Positions 27,640-37,190 of a DNA stretch of 64,000 nucleotides are shown piece by piece. The notes under the pieces were generated by a model. That model saw only the letters and a program-made list of their open reading frames with translations, had not been told where the DNA came from and did not search any database. Source of the stretch: Streptacidiphilus jiangxiensis (GTDB lineage Bacteria; Actinomycetota; Actinomycetes; Streptomycetales; Streptomycetaceae); contig NZ_FOAZ01000004.1 in NCBI RefSeq assembly GCF_900109465.1, positions 372,001 through 436,000 of the forward strand, written 5' to 3'. Position 1 is the stretch's first letter, and every line of letters begins with the position of its first letter. A program made the translations under genes and the position numbers.

Positions 27640-28185
27640 TCAGCCGCTGCGCTGCGCCCGCCGGGCCCGGTGGGCGGCGACGGTGGTCCGGCTCGCGCAG
27701 GCGTTGCCGCAGAAGCGGCGGGTGCGGTTGCGTGACTGGTCGACGAAGAAGTGCGGGCAGCCCTCGGCGGCGCAGCGGCCCAGCGTCAGGCCGGGGTCGC
27801 GGGTGGCGAGGTGCGCGAGGGTGGCCGCGACGGTCCGCCCGATCCACGGCACGGCGGGGGAGCCGTCGGCGGCGAAGTGGATGTGCGGGGCCCCGGCCCC
27901 GTCGTGGTCGGAGAGGCGCATCTGCGGCGGGAAGCGCTTCAGCAGCAGCTCGACGGCCGCCGGTGACGCCTCGTCGGCGATCTGTCCGAGTGCCTCGCGG
28001 AGCAGGGTGAGCAGCGGAGTGAGCTCCGTGCGATCGGGACGGGCGATGCCGTGCTGGGTCAGCATCTCCGCCGAATCGTCCGACAAGTCGTCGGCGTGAC
28101 CGGTGTTCACGAGCTCGACCGCGAAGCGGGTCACGTTGCCCAAGTAGTCGACGTAGTGCACTTGACCACCTACATGAAGATCCAT
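27640..28185 (-). CDS. ABATE/CGNR zinc-finger domain regulator
   Basis: This encodes 181 residues from ATG 28185; a GTG a few codons in, with AGGTGG before it, is an alternative. The N-terminal ABATE-like domain contains YLGNVTRFAVELVNTG. The C-terminal CGNR zinc finger shows RCAAEGCPHFFVDQSRNRT, then RRFCGNACASRTTVAAHR. Such proteins are putative transcription factors in actinobacteria and often control a divergent gene. Here the divergent gene starts only 12 bp away, and the two share a symmetrical promoter region. Confidence 0.85.
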   Translation of the reverse strand: MDLHVGGQVHYVDYLGNVTRFAVELVNTGHADDLSDDSAEMLTQHGIARPDRTELTPLLTLLREALGQIADEASPAAVELLLKRFPPQMRLSDHDGAGAPHIHFAADGSPAVPWIGRTVAATLAHLATRDPGLTLGRCAAEGCPHFFVDQSRNRTRRFCGNACASRTTVAAHRARRAQRSG

Positions 28186-28190
28186 ACGGT
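28162..28190 (+). promoter_or_regulatory. Promoter of the gene at 28198, probably giving a leaderless mRNA
   Basis: TTGACC (28162-28167), a 17-bp spacer and TACGGT (28185-28190) match the housekeeping consensus. The -10 ends 7 bp before ATG 28198, so transcription would start at or next to the ATG. An ACCTAC/GGTAGG inverted repeat spans the element and overlaps the CGNR gene start, suggesting an operator. Confidence 0.6.
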
Positions 28191-28197
28191 AGGCGCC

Positions 28198-28875
28198 ATG
28201 ATAACTGACGCCACCTACGCTGCGGTGCCTGCCGCCCGGCAGCTGCTGCTTCTCGGAGCCTGGGATCTCGCTCTCGGCCTGTTGGCGGGCGCCGACGGCG
28301 AGGGTGTGCCGGAGCTGCGGGCGCAGATCCTGGTCGAGCGGAACTGGTGGCGTCTGGATGACCCGGCGGCCGCGCTGGCGGCAGCCGACGCGCTGCCGCA
28401 CGCCCCTCTGCTGCGCGGCCAACTCGCTTACACGCGCCTGCTGTTCGACCCCACCCCGAGTGACGACGACGCCGCGCTCGCCGGGTCGGCGTTCCAGTCC
28501 GCCGCGGACGACCCGGCGACGGCCGGCTGGGGGAGCTTCTGGCAGGGAGTGCTGCGGCAGAACATCCACGAGGACGACGCGGCGGCACGGCCCTCCTTCG
28601 ACGAGGCGCTGCGTCGCTCGCGCGAGGAGGGCGACCTCCTCCTGGAGTCCTACGTGGTGCGCCATCTCTCCGACTACGAGGCGGACCCGACGCCGCTGCT
28701 GCGCCGCTCGCTCCAGCTGCGGGCCGCCCTCGGCGCCCGCCCGCAGGTGGCCGCCGCGCAGATGTCGCTCGCGGGGGAACTGCCGGAGGGCGCGGAGCGC
28801 GCCCTCCTCCTGGAGGCGTCCCGTGCCACGGCCGAGGAGTTGGGCCTGACCTGGGTGCTCAGGTTCCTCGTCTGA
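28198..28875 (+). CDS. Hypothetical helical-repeat (TPR-like) protein
   Basis: This encodes 225 residues, all-helical and Ala/Leu/Arg-rich. Repeated pairs such as LLLLGAWDLALGLLAGADG and SFDEALRRSREEGDLLLES resemble degenerate tetratricopeptide repeats. No catalytic motif, signal peptide or membrane helix is present. The N-terminus MITDATYAAVPAARQ begins right at the predicted transcription start. It is probably regulated by, and may act with, the divergent CGNR protein. I cannot assign a function. Confidence 0.7.
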   Translation: MITDATYAAVPAARQLLLLGAWDLALGLLAGADGEGVPELRAQILVERNWWRLDDPAAALAAADALPHAPLLRGQLAYTRLLFDPTPSDDDAALAGSAFQSAADDPATAGWGSFWQGVLRQNIHEDDAAARPSFDEALRRSREEGDLLLESYVVRHLSDYEADPTPLLRRSLQLRAALGARPQVAAAQMSLAGELPEGAERALLLEASRATAEELGLTWVLRFLV

Positions 28876-28912
28876 GCGGCTGAGCCGCTGAGCCGCTGAG
28901 CCGCTGAGCGGT
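28873..28912. repeat. 8-bp tandem repeat at the 3' end of the TPR-like gene
   Basis: About five head-to-tail copies of TGAGCCGC (the first and last ending GC or GT after TGAGCG) begin at the stop codon itself. Every copy repeats TGA. The unit is partly self-complementary (GCGGC with GCCGC), so it can also fold as a terminator between the convergent genes. Confidence 0.75.
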
Positions 28913-28921
28913 CGGTCTCGG

Positions 28922-30379
28922 CTAGACCGGGACCTTCTCCGGCTCGGCAGCCGTCAGCTCCGCCGCCGTCGCAGCCGCGCGGCGGCGCCGACGCCAGGCC
29001 AGCGGGAAGTAGAGCAGCGTCGAGCCGCCGACGGCGAAGAGGCAGTAGGTGACCGCCTGGGTGCCGTTCGCGACGTACTGCTGCCACGCCGCCCAGGCGC
29101 AGACGCCGGTCAGGCTGAGGGTGATCAGCGAGAGTGAGAGCGCCCCGCCGGGGATGCGGTAGGGCCGCTCCAGCTCCGGTTCGCGGATGCGCAGCGCGAT
29201 CAGCGCGGCGACCTGGAGCAGCAGCGAGATGTTGGTGAGGAAGACGTCCACGATGATCAGGTTGCTGAAGCTGCTGAGGCAGAACAGCGCGTAGATCACC
29301 GAGGAGCCGACGATGGAGACGACCGGCACCTGACGCCGGGCGCTCTTCCTCGCCACCCACTTCGGGAAGTAGCCGTCCTCGGCGAGGACGAAGGGCAGAC
29401 GGGCGTTGGAGGCCAGCAGCGCCGAGAACATCGCCACCGAGGCGAACATGCCGCCGACCGTCACCGTGATCTGCAGCCACGGCCCGGCCAGGGCCTTGGC
29501 GACGTCGGAGAAAGAGCCGCTCTGCCAGTTCTTCCACCCGGCGGTGCCGTCCGCGCCGACCGCGAGGGAGGCCAGCGAGGGGAGCAGGTAGCCGACGGCG
29601 ATGAGGACCACCGAGATGGACAGTGCCTTGGGCAGGTGCTTGCGCGGGTTCTCCATCTCCCCGGCGACGGTCGAGACGCTGTCCCAGCCGCTGTAGTTCC
29701 ACATCGCCAGGAAGAGGCCGGCGCCGAACGCGTTCCAGGTGGACTGGTTCGGGGCACTGGTCAGTTCGCCCACGGGGTTGGTGCCGTGGGTGAGCAGGTG
29801 GACGAAGCCGACGACGCTGAGCAGCAGCATGGGGGTCAGGCAGACGATCGCGAAGATCACCGAGGAGTCGCCGACCCAGGCCGCGCCCATCAGGTTCACC
29901 GCCGTGAAGACGACGATGACGGCGAGGCAGATGAACCAGTTCAGGTCGAAGGCGAAGTTGCCGAGGTGGAACAGCACGTGCTGCCCGGGTGCCACGACCG
30001 AGGCCATCGACTGCAGGTAGCTGGTGAACAGCACCGGGTAGACGGCCATGTCGACGAAGCTGCACAGCCAGCGCAGGACGCCCTGCTGGAAGCCCCAGAA
30101 GTCACCGAGCCCGCGCCGGACCCAGTGGTAGAACCCGCCGTCGACGGGGATCGCCGTGCCGAGCTCGGCGCAGACCAGCGCGTGCGGAATGCTGTAGATC
30201 AGTGGCGTGACCACGATCAGCAGCAGGCCCATCCCGGGGCCGGAGGTGGAGAACAACCCCTCGATGCCGTAGGCACCGCCGGAGACGCTGAAGAAGATCA
30301 ACGCCACCAGGGGCATCAGTTTCACCCGACGGGGTGCGGGCAGAGACGTCACGGCCGGAACAGCGGCGGTCGGTGGCAT
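28922..30379 (-). CDS. APC-family permease, similar to plant-type polyamine uptake transporters
   Basis: This encodes 485 residues with about 12 transmembrane helices. The N-terminal helix has LIFFSVSGGAYGIEGLF, the substrate-binding SGG motif of the APC superfamily. ELGTAIPVDGGFYHWVRRG and VLRWLCSFVDMAVYPVLFTSY closely resemble the polyamine-uptake (PUT) transporters of plants and their bacterial relatives. ATG 30379 is used; a GTG two codons upstream (30385) is possible. It likely imports polyamines or amino acids by proton symport. The neighbouring PadR and CGNR regulators do not reveal the substrate. Confidence 0.86.
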   Translation of the reverse strand: MPPTAAVPAVTSLPAPRRVKLMPLVALIFFSVSGGAYGIEGLFSTSGPGMGLLLIVVTPLIYSIPHALVCAELGTAIPVDGGFYHWVRRGLGDFWGFQQGVLRWLCSFVDMAVYPVLFTSYLQSMASVVAPGQHVLFHLGNFAFDLNWFICLAVIVVFTAVNLMGAAWVGDSSVIFAIVCLTPMLLLSVVGFVHLLTHGTNPVGELTSAPNQSTWNAFGAGLFLAMWNYSGWDSVSTVAGEMENPRKHLPKALSISVVLIAVGYLLPSLASLAVGADGTAGWKNWQSGSFSDVAKALAGPWLQITVTVGGMFASVAMFSALLASNARLPFVLAEDGYFPKWVARKSARRQVPVVSIVGSSVIYALFCLSSFSNLIIVDVFLTNISLLLQVAALIALRIREPELERPYRIPGGALSLSLITLSLTGVCAWAAWQQYVANGTQAVTYCLFAVGGSTLLYFPLAWRRRRRAAATAAELTAAEPEKVPV

Positions 30380-30518
30380 TCCCACCCCGATCTTGCGATT
30401 GTCGAACAGAGGAGCGGAAGGATTATCTCCGGATTTCTGGGCTTCGGGGCAGTTTGCACTGCGTCAACCGTCTGTGTACATCCATGACACCTTGTCGCCG
30501 CTGAGGCGCTGGACGGCG

Positions 30519-30555
30519 AAGGGCCCGTCTCCCGGTGCGGGGGAGACGGGCCCTT
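30519..30555 (-). terminator. Stem-loop terminator of the tkt-tal-zwf-opcA-pgl operon
   Basis: A perfect 15-bp stem (30519-30533 with 30541-30555) closes a 7-nt loop, 12 bp beyond the pgl stop. On the transcribed minus strand the stem begins with AA and ends with TT next to the G+C core. Confidence 0.85.
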
Positions 30556-30567
30556 GACGCAGGACGC

Positions 30568-31350
30568 CTACGCGACGTCCGGCGGGTAGAGCTGGGGCGG
30601 GATCTTCGAGGCCGCCGCGCGGTCCAGCAGCCACAGGGTGCGGCTGCGGCCGACCGCGCCGGAGGCCGGGGCAAGGATCGGCCCCGGGCCGGAGAGGGCC
30701 AGGGCGACCGCGTCGGCCTTGTCCTCACCGGCGGCCAGCAGCCAGACCTCGCGGGCGTGGCGGATGGCCGGGAGGGTGAGCGAGACCCGGGTCGGCGGGG
30801 GCTTGGGCGCGCCACGCACGCCGACCACCGTCAACTCGGTCTCCCGCACCCCCGGGTGCTCCGGGAAGAGCGAGGCCACGTGCGTGTCCGGCCCGACGCC
30901 CAGCAGCAGTACGTCGAAGCTGGGCACCGCCACCCGGTCGGTCGGCGAGGCCGCCTTGGCCAGCTCCGCCGCGTACGCGGCGGCCGCCGCCTCCGCGTCG
31001 GTGCCGAAGGCGCCGCCGGAGGCCGGCATCGGGTGCACCCGGGCCGGGTCCAGCGGGACCGCGTCGAGCAGCTCCGCGCGTGCCTGGGTGTCGTTGCGCT
31101 CGGCGTCGCCCTCCGGCAGGAACCGCTCGTCGCCCCACCACAGGTCCAGCCGCGACCAGTCGATCGCGTCCCGGGCGGGGGAGGCGGCGACGGCCGCGAG
31201 CAGCGCGTTGCCGTTCCGACCACCCGTCAGCACCACCGAGGCGAAGCCGCGCGCGGACTGCGCGTCGACGATCCGGGTGATCAGCCGTGCCGCCGCGGCA
31301 AGGGCCATGAGCTCCTTGTCGCGGTGCACGACCAGCTGCGGCGCCGTCAC
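30568..31350 (-). CDS. pgl: 6-phosphogluconolactonase
   Basis: This encodes 260 residues from GTG 31350, overlapping the opcA stop by 4 nt. It hydrolyses 6-phosphogluconolactone in the oxidative pentose-phosphate pathway. The NagB/Pgl fold shows SVVLTGGRNGNALLAAVA (phosphate loop), RLDLWWGDERFLPEGDAERN and LLLGVGPDTHVASLFPEHP. It is the last gene of the operon. Confidence 0.94.
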   Translation of the reverse strand: MTAPQLVVHRDKELMALAAAARLITRIVDAQSARGFASVVLTGGRNGNALLAAVAASPARDAIDWSRLDLWWGDERFLPEGDAERNDTQARAELLDAVPLDPARVHPMPASGGAFGTDAEAAAAAYAAELAKAASPTDRVAVPSFDVLLLGVGPDTHVASLFPEHPGVRETELTVVGVRGAPKPPPTRVSLTLPAIRHAREVWLLAAGEDKADAVALALSGPGPILAPASGAVGRSRTLWLLDRAAASKIPPQLYPPDVA

Positions 31351-32375
31351 TTCTGCGTCCGGGACGCCGAAGCCGTGGACTTCTTCGCCGCCTTCGCCGG
31401 AGCGGCCGGGGCCGCCTCGGGCGCGTCGACGACCTCGCGGGTGGAGGAGGTGGAGTGGAGGTTCTCCACGCCGTACCGCACCGCCGACGCGTAGATCAGG
31501 TCCGGGTCCAGACGGCGCAGCTCCTCGGCGATCAGCTCCGAGGTCTCGCGCCGCTTGAGCGCGACCATCCGGTCCGGCTGGCCCGGCATGGACAGCTTGG
31601 CCAGCAGGCCGTCCGGACGGTCCAGGCAGACGTCCCCGTCCGCCGTGTGCATCCGCACCGCGGTGATGCCGGGGCCCTGGCTGACCTTGCGCTCGACCTT
31701 GATGCTGAGCCGCTCCGCCAGCCACAGCGCCAGCAGCTCGGTCGAGGGGTTGTAGGACTCGCCCTCCACCGTCGCGCTGTCGACGGTGACGTGCTTCTGG
31801 TCCAGCGCGGCGGCCAGCATCGAGCGCCACGGGGTGATCCGGGTCCAGGCCAGGTCGGTGTCGCCGGGCGCGTAGGACGCGGCCCGGGCGGCCAGCTGGT
31901 CCACCGGGTTCTCCGCCGTGACGGCGTCGGTGATCCGGCGCTGGGCCAGCGCGCCGAGCGGGTCCTTGGCCGGGTCCGCCGGGGCGTTCTCCGGCCACCA
32001 GACCACGACCGGCGCGTCCGGCAGCAGCAGCGGCAGCACCACGGACTGGGCCTGACCGGCCAGCTCGCCGTGCAGACGCAGCACCACCGTCTCGCCGGTG
32101 CCCGAGTCGGAGCCGACCCGGACCTCGGCGTCCAGGCGCGCCTGCGACCGTGCCCGGGGCGAGCGCCCCGGACGGCGGATGACGGCCAGGATGCGCGAGG
32201 GGTGCTCGCGCGAGGCGTCGGAGGCGGCCTTGAGCGCGTCGTAGGCGCTGCCCTCGTCGGTGACGATGACGAGGGTCAGCACCATGCCGACGGTCGCCGT
32301 GCCGATGGCCCGGCGGGCGTCGATCAGCGCCGCGTTGATCTTGCTGGAGTTGGTGTCGGTGAGGTCGATCTTCAT
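31347..32375 (-). CDS. opcA: Glucose-6-phosphate dehydrogenase assembly protein OpcA
   Basis: This encodes 342 residues ([20 protein letters not shown]). OpcA proteins are required for assembly and redox-sensitive activity of glucose-6-phosphate dehydrogenase in actinobacteria and cyanobacteria. Features include a beta-rich N-terminal half, the conserved PVVVWWPENAP and the C-terminal DGLLAKLSMPGQPDR. The C-terminus is a Lys/Ala-rich tail. It overlaps both zwf (ATGA) and pgl (GTGA), so translation is coupled through the three genes. Confidence 0.93.
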   Translation of the reverse strand: MKIDLTDTNSSKINAALIDARRAIGTATVGMVLTLVIVTDEGSAYDALKAASDASREHPSRILAVIRRPGRSPRARSQARLDAEVRVGSDSGTGETVVLRLHGELAGQAQSVVLPLLLPDAPVVVWWPENAPADPAKDPLGALAQRRITDAVTAENPVDQLAARAASYAPGDTDLAWTRITPWRSMLAAALDQKHVTVDSATVEGESYNPSTELLALWLAERLSIKVERKVSQGPGITAVRMHTADGDVCLDRPDGLLAKLSMPGQPDRMVALKRRETSELIAEELRRLDPDLIYASAVRYGVENLHSTSSTREVVDAPEAAPAAPAKAAKKSTASASRTQK

Positions 32376-33967
32376 GGGCGGCGCCAGCTCCTGCCGTCTC
32401 GTGCGAGCATCTCGTCCGCCTCGGCCGGACCCCAGGTCCCGGCCTGGTACTGCGCGGGCTTGCCGTGCGCGTCCCAGTACTTCTCGATCGGGTCGAGGAT
32501 CCGCCAGGACGTCTCGACCTCCTGGTGGCGCGGGAACAGGTTCGCGTCCCCGAGCAGCACGTCCAGGATCAGTCGCTCGTAGGCCTCCGGGCTGGACTCG
32601 GTGAAGGACTCGCCGTAGGCGAAGTCCATCGTCACGTCCCGCACCTCCATCGAGGTGCCCGGCACCTTGGAGCCGAAGCGCACCGTGACGCCCTCGTCCG
32701 GCTGGACGCGGATGACCAGCGCGTTCTGCCCCAGCTCCTCCGTCGCCGCAGCGTCGAAGGGCAGGTAGGGCGCCCGCTGGAAGACCACCGCGATCTCGGT
32801 GACGCGCCGGCCCAGCCGCTTGCCGGTGCGCAGGTAGAACGGCACGCCCGCCCAGCGGCGGTTGTTGATCTCCAGCTTGATCGCGGCGTAGGTGTCGGTC
32901 TTGGACTTGGGGTTGATCCCCTCCTCCTCCAGGTAGCCCGGCACCTCCTCGCCGCCCTGGAAGCCGTGCGCGTACTGCGCCCGCACGGTGTGCTTGCCCA
33001 GGTCGTCCGGGATCTTGACCGAGGTCAGGACCTTGAGCTTCTCCGCGACCAGCGCCTTCGGGTGGAAGGAGGCGGGCTCCTCCATCGCGGTCAGCGCCAT
33101 CAGCTGCAGCAGGTGGTTCTGGATGACGTCACGGGCGGCGCCGATGCCGTCGTAGTACCCGGCACGGCCACCGATGCCGATGTCCTCGGCCATGGTGATC
33201 TGCACGTGGTCGACGTAGCCGCGGTTCCAGATCGGCTCGAACATCGCGTTGGCGAAACGCAGCGCCAGGATGTTCTGGACCGTCTCCTTGCCCAGGTAGT
33301 GGTCGATCCGGAAGACCTCGTCCCGCGGGAAGACCTCGTGCACGACCTGGTTCAGCTCCTGCGCGGAGGCGAGGTCGTGTCCGAACGGCTTCTCGATGAC
33401 GGCGCGGCGCCAGGAACCCTTGGGCGGGTCGGCCAGACCGTGGGCCTTGAGCTGCTGCACCACCTGCGGGAAGAACTTCGGCGGCACGGACAGGTAGAAG
33501 GCGAAGTTGCCGCCCGTGCCCTGCGCCTTGTCCAGCTCCTCGATGGTCTCGCGCAGCTTCTCGAACGCCGCGTTGTCCACGAACTCGCCCTGGACGAAGC
33601 GCATGCCCTTGGCCAGCTGCTGCCAGACCTCCTCGCGGAACGGCGTGCGCGAGTGCTCCTTGACGGAGTCGTGCACCACCTGGGCGAAGTCCTCGTCCTC
33701 CCAGTCGCGGCGGGCGAAGCCGACGAGCGAGAAGCCCGGCGGCAGCAGGCCGCGGTTGGCCAGGTCGTAGATCGCCGGCATCAGCTTCTTGCGCGACAGG
33801 TCGCCCGTCACACCGAAGATGACCAGGCCCGACGGCCCCGCGATGCGCGGGAGCCGTCGGTCCGCCGGGTCACGCAGCGGGTTGATCCACACGTTGGTCT
33901 CGCCGAAGTCGTCCGCCACCACGTCGTCGAGGACGGGGTCGTCGGATACCGCTGCGGGATCGGTCAC
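32372..33967 (-). CDS. zwf: Glucose-6-phosphate 1-dehydrogenase
   Basis: This encodes 531 residues from GTG 33967, overlapping the tal stop by 4 nt. It oxidises glucose-6-phosphate with NADP+. The Rossmann segment is [18 protein letters not shown], and the substrate/active-site motif is [13 protein letters not shown], containing the conserved His-Tyr. Length is slightly above the 500 typical of E. coli owing to an acidic N-terminal extension of about 45 residues. It depends on OpcA, the next gene. Confidence 0.96.
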   Translation of the reverse strand: MTDPAAVSDDPVLDDVVADDFGETNVWINPLRDPADRRLPRIAGPSGLVIFGVTGDLSRKKLMPAIYDLANRGLLPPGFSLVGFARRDWEDEDFAQVVHDSVKEHSRTPFREEVWQQLAKGMRFVQGEFVDNAAFEKLRETIEELDKAQGTGGNFAFYLSVPPKFFPQVVQQLKAHGLADPPKGSWRRAVIEKPFGHDLASAQELNQVVHEVFPRDEVFRIDHYLGKETVQNILALRFANAMFEPIWNRGYVDHVQITMAEDIGIGGRAGYYDGIGAARDVIQNHLLQLMALTAMEEPASFHPKALVAEKLKVLTSVKIPDDLGKHTVRAQYAHGFQGGEEVPGYLEEEGINPKSKTDTYAAIKLEINNRRWAGVPFYLRTGKRLGRRVTEIAVVFQRAPYLPFDAAATEELGQNALVIRVQPDEGVTVRFGSKVPGTSMEVRDVTMDFAYGESFTESSPEAYERLILDVLLGDANLFPRHQEVETSWRILDPIEKYWDAHGKPAQYQAGTWGPAEADEMLARDGRSWRRP

Positions 33968-35082
33968 TTCGTTGCGCCGCCCTTCGCGTCCAGGGACTGC
34001 TGGACGGTCTCCAGCAGCTCCTTCCAGGAGATCTCGAACTTCTCGACGCCCTCGTCCTCCAGCACCTGGACGACGTCGTCGTAGGAGATGCCGAGCGCGG
34101 CGACCTGGTCCAGCACGGCCTTGGCGTCGGCGTAGTTCGGGGTCACCGTGTCGCCGCGGACCACGCCGTGGTCGGCGACGGCGTCGAGGGTGGCCTCCGG
34201 CATGGTGTTGACGGTGCCCGGCGCGGCCAGCTCCACGACGTACATGGTGTCGTCGTAGTTCGGGTCCTTGACGCCGGTGGAGGCCCAGAGCGGACGCTGC
34301 GGCTTGGCGCCCGCGGCGGCCAGCGCCTTCCAGCGGTCGCTGCTGAACACCTCCTCGTACGCCTCGTAGGCCAGGCGGGCGTTGGCGATGGCCGCCTTGC
34401 CCTTGAGGTCGAGCGCCTCCTCGGTGCCGATCTTCGTCAGGCGCTTGTCGATCTCCGTGTCCACGCGGGAGACGAAGAAGGAGGCGACCGACTCGATCGT
34501 GGCGAGGCTGTGGCCGTTGGCCTTGGCCTGCTCCAGACCGGTCAGGAAGGCGTCCATGACGGCCTTGTAGCGGTCCAGCGAGAAGATCAGCGTGACGTTG
34601 ACGCTGATGCCCTCGGCCAGCACCGCGGTGATCGCGGGCAGGCCCTCGACCGTGGCCGGGATCTTGATGAAGGTGTTCGGGCGGTCGACCAGCCACCACA
34701 GCTGCTTGGCCTCGGCGACGGTCGGCGCCGTCTCGTGGGCCAGGCGCGGGTCCACCTCGATGGAGACCCGGCCGTCGCGGCCGTTGCTCGCGTCGTAGAC
34801 CGGGCGCAGCACGTCGGCCGCGTCGCGGACGTCGGCGGAGGTCATCATGCGGACGGCCTCGTCCACGGTGACGCCGCGCACGGCCAGGTCGGCGAGCTGG
34901 GCCTCGTAGCCGTCGCCGGAGCCGATCGCCTTCTGGAAGATCGACGGGTTGGTGGTCACGCCCACCACGTGCTTGTCGCGGACCAGCTCGGCGAGGTTGC
35001 CGGAGGTGAGCCGCTTGCGGGACAGGTCGTCCAGCCAGATCGCAACGCCTTCGTCGCTGAGGCGCGCCAGGGAGTCAGTCAT
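33964..35082 (-). CDS. tal: Transaldolase
   Basis: This encodes 372 residues. It moves a dihydroxyacetone unit between sugar phosphates. The Schiff-base Lys lies in [12 protein letters not shown], with [11 protein letters not shown] and the N-terminal [12 protein letters not shown] as further signatures. ATG 35082 has GGAAAGAG upstream. It is 32 bp from tkt and overlaps zwf, so it sits inside the operon. Confidence 0.96.
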   Translation of the reverse strand: MTDSLARLSDEGVAIWLDDLSRKRLTSGNLAELVRDKHVVGVTTNPSIFQKAIGSGDGYEAQLADLAVRGVTVDEAVRMMTSADVRDAADVLRPVYDASNGRDGRVSIEVDPRLAHETAPTVAEAKQLWWLVDRPNTFIKIPATVEGLPAITAVLAEGISVNVTLIFSLDRYKAVMDAFLTGLEQAKANGHSLATIESVASFFVSRVDTEIDKRLTKIGTEEALDLKGKAAIANARLAYEAYEEVFSSDRWKALAAAGAKPQRPLWASTGVKDPNYDDTMYVVELAAPGTVNTMPEATLDAVADHGVVRGDTVTPNYADAKAVLDQVAALGISYDDVVQVLEDEGVEKFEISWKELLETVQQSLDAKGGATK

Positions 35083-35114
35083 GTTGATGCTCTTTCCTCT
35101 GCGTTACGTCTGGT

Positions 35115-37190
35115 TCAGCTACCGGCCGCAGCCAGAGATTCCTTCGCGGCGGCCACCACGTGCTCGGGGGTGAAGCCGAACTCGCGGAAGAGCACCTTGG
35201 CGTCGGCGCTGGCGCCGAAGTGCTCCAGGGAGACGACGCGGCCGGCGTCGCCGACAAAGCGGTACCAGGTCAGCGCGATGCCGGCCTCGACCGCGACGCG
35301 GGCCCGGACGGCCGGCGGCAGGACGCTGTCGCGGTACTCCTGGGTCTGCTCCGCGAACCACTCGATCGACGGCATCGAGACCACGCGGGTCGGGATGCCC
35401 TCGGCCTGCAGCGCCTCGCGGGCCGCGACGGCCAGCTGCAGCTCGGAGCCGGTGCCGATGAGGACGACCTTCGCGTCGCCACCCTCGGCCTCGGTGTGGA
35501 CGTAGCCGCCCTTGGCCGTGTCCTCGTTGCGGGCGTAGGTGGGGACGCCCTGACGGGTCAGCGCCAGGCCGTGCGGGGCCGGGTTGGCGCTGTGGCGGCG
35601 CATGATCTCCTCCCACGCCACCGCGGTCTCGTTGGCGTCGGCCGGGCGGACCATGTTCAGGCCCGGGATCGCGCGCAGCACGGCCATGTGCTCGACCGGC
35701 TGGTGGGTCGGGCCGTCCTCGCCGAGGCCGATGGAGTCGTGCGTCCACACGTAGGTGACCGGCAGCTTCATCAGCGCGGCCAGGCGGACCGCCGGGCGCA
35801 TGTAGTCGGAGAAGACCAGGAACGTGCCGCCGTAGATGCGGGTGTTCCCGTGCAGCGCGATGCCGTTCATCGTCGAGCCCATGGCGTGCTCGCGGATGCC
35901 GAAGTGCACCGTGCGGCCGTACGGGCTCGCCTCCGGCAGCGGGTTGCCGACCGGGAGGAACGACGAGGAGGCGTCGATGGTGGTGTTGTTCGAGCCGGCC
36001 AGGTCGGCCGAGCCGCCCCACAGCTCCGGCAGCACCTTGCCCAGACCCTGCAGCACCTTGCCGGACGCGGCGCGGGTGGCGACGGAGGAGCCGACCTCGA
36101 ACGCGGGGACGGACCGCTCCCAGCCCTCCGGCAGCTCGCCCGCCTGGACGCGGTCGAACAGCTCGGCGCGCGCCGGGTTGGCGGTGCGCCAGTCGGCCAG
36201 CTGCTTCTCCCAGACGGCGTGGGCCTCGGCGCCGCGGTCGCCGACCTTGCGGGCGTGCGCGAGCACCTCCGGCTCGACGACGAAGGACTGCTCCGGGTCG
36301 AAGCCGAGCACGCGCTTGGTGGCGGCGACCTCGTCCTTGCCGAGCGCGGAGCCGTGCGCGGCCTCGGTGTTCTGCGCGTTCGGGGCCGGCCAGGCGATGA
36401 TCGTGCGCATCGCGATGATGGACGGCTTGCCGGTCTCGGCCTTGGCGGCGGTCAGCGCGTCGTTGAGGGCGTTCACGTCGATGTCGCCGGACTCCGACGG
36501 CTCGATGCGCTGGACGTGCCAGCCGTACGCCTCGTAGCGCTTGAGCACGTCCTCGGAGAAGGCGGTCTCGGTGTCGCCCTCGATCGAGATGTGGTTGTCG
36601 TCGTAGAGGAAGACCAGGTTGCCCAGCTTCTGGTGGCCGGCCAGCGAGGACGCCTCGGAGGCGATGCCCTCCTCCAGGTCACCGTCGGAGACGATGGCCC
36701 AGATGGTCTGGTCGAACGGGGAGGCGCCCTGCGGGGCCTCCGGGTCGAACAGGCCGCGCTCGTAGCGGGAGGCCATGGCCATGCCGACGGCGTTGCCGAC
36801 GCCCTGGCCCAGCGGGCCGGTGGTGGTCTCGACACCCACGGTGTGGCCGTGCTCCGGGTGGCCCGGGGTCAGCGAGCCCCAGGTGCGGAACGACTCCAGG
36901 TCCGCAAGGGTCAGGCCGTAGCCCGACAGGTAGAGCTGGATGTAGAGCGTCAGCGAGGTGTGGCCCGGCGAGAGCACGAAGCGGTCGCGGCCGACCCACT
37001 GGGCGTCCGCCGGGTCGTGGCGCAGAAAGCGCTGGTAGATGAGGTACGCGGCCGGGGCCAGGCTCATCGCCGTACCGGGGTGACCGTTTCCGACCTTCTG
37101 GACCGCGTCCGCAGCCAGCACGCGCACGGTGTCCACCGCGCGCTGGTCGAGCTCGTCCCATTCGAAGGTGTTACTCGGCGTCGTGCTCAC
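35115..37190 (-). CDS. tkt: Transketolase
   Basis: This encodes 691 residues from GTG 37190, with GGAAGGAG 11 nt upstream. It is a thiamine-diphosphate enzyme of the pentose-phosphate pathway. Cofactor and substrate motifs in order are VGNGHPGTAMSLAPAAYL, TPGHPEHGH, GPLGQGVGNA, SDGDLEEGIASEASSLAGH, FGIREHAMG and GEDGPTHQPVEH. It is the first gene of the operon tkt-tal-zwf-opcA-pgl and diverges from ctaB. Confidence 0.97.
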   Translation of the reverse strand: MSTTPSNTFEWDELDQRAVDTVRVLAADAVQKVGNGHPGTAMSLAPAAYLIYQRFLRHDPADAQWVGRDRFVLSPGHTSLTLYIQLYLSGYGLTLADLESFRTWGSLTPGHPEHGHTVGVETTTGPLGQGVGNAVGMAMASRYERGLFDPEAPQGASPFDQTIWAIVSDGDLEEGIASEASSLAGHQKLGNLVFLYDDNHISIEGDTETAFSEDVLKRYEAYGWHVQRIEPSESGDIDVNALNDALTAAKAETGKPSIIAMRTIIAWPAPNAQNTEAAHGSALGKDEVAATKRVLGFDPEQSFVVEPEVLAHARKVGDRGAEAHAVWEKQLADWRTANPARAELFDRVQAGELPEGWERSVPAFEVGSSVATRAASGKVLQGLGKVLPELWGGSADLAGSNNTTIDASSSFLPVGNPLPEASPYGRTVHFGIREHAMGSTMNGIALHGNTRIYGGTFLVFSDYMRPAVRLAALMKLPVTYVWTHDSIGLGEDGPTHQPVEHMAVLRAIPGLNMVRPADANETAVAWEEIMRRHSANPAPHGLALTRQGVPTYARNEDTAKGGYVHTEAEGGDAKVVLIGTGSELQLAVAAREALQAEGIPTRVVSMPSIEWFAEQTQEYRDSVLPPAVRARVAVEAGIALTWYRFVGDAGRVVSLEHFGASADAKVLFREFGFTPEHVVAAAKESLAAAGS

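Noticed and set aside
32372-34699. An apparent 775-codon fusion extending zwf upstream
   Set aside because: The extra N-terminal part is tal read in another frame. The GTG at 33967 with a 4-nt overlap gives the normal Zwf N-terminus.
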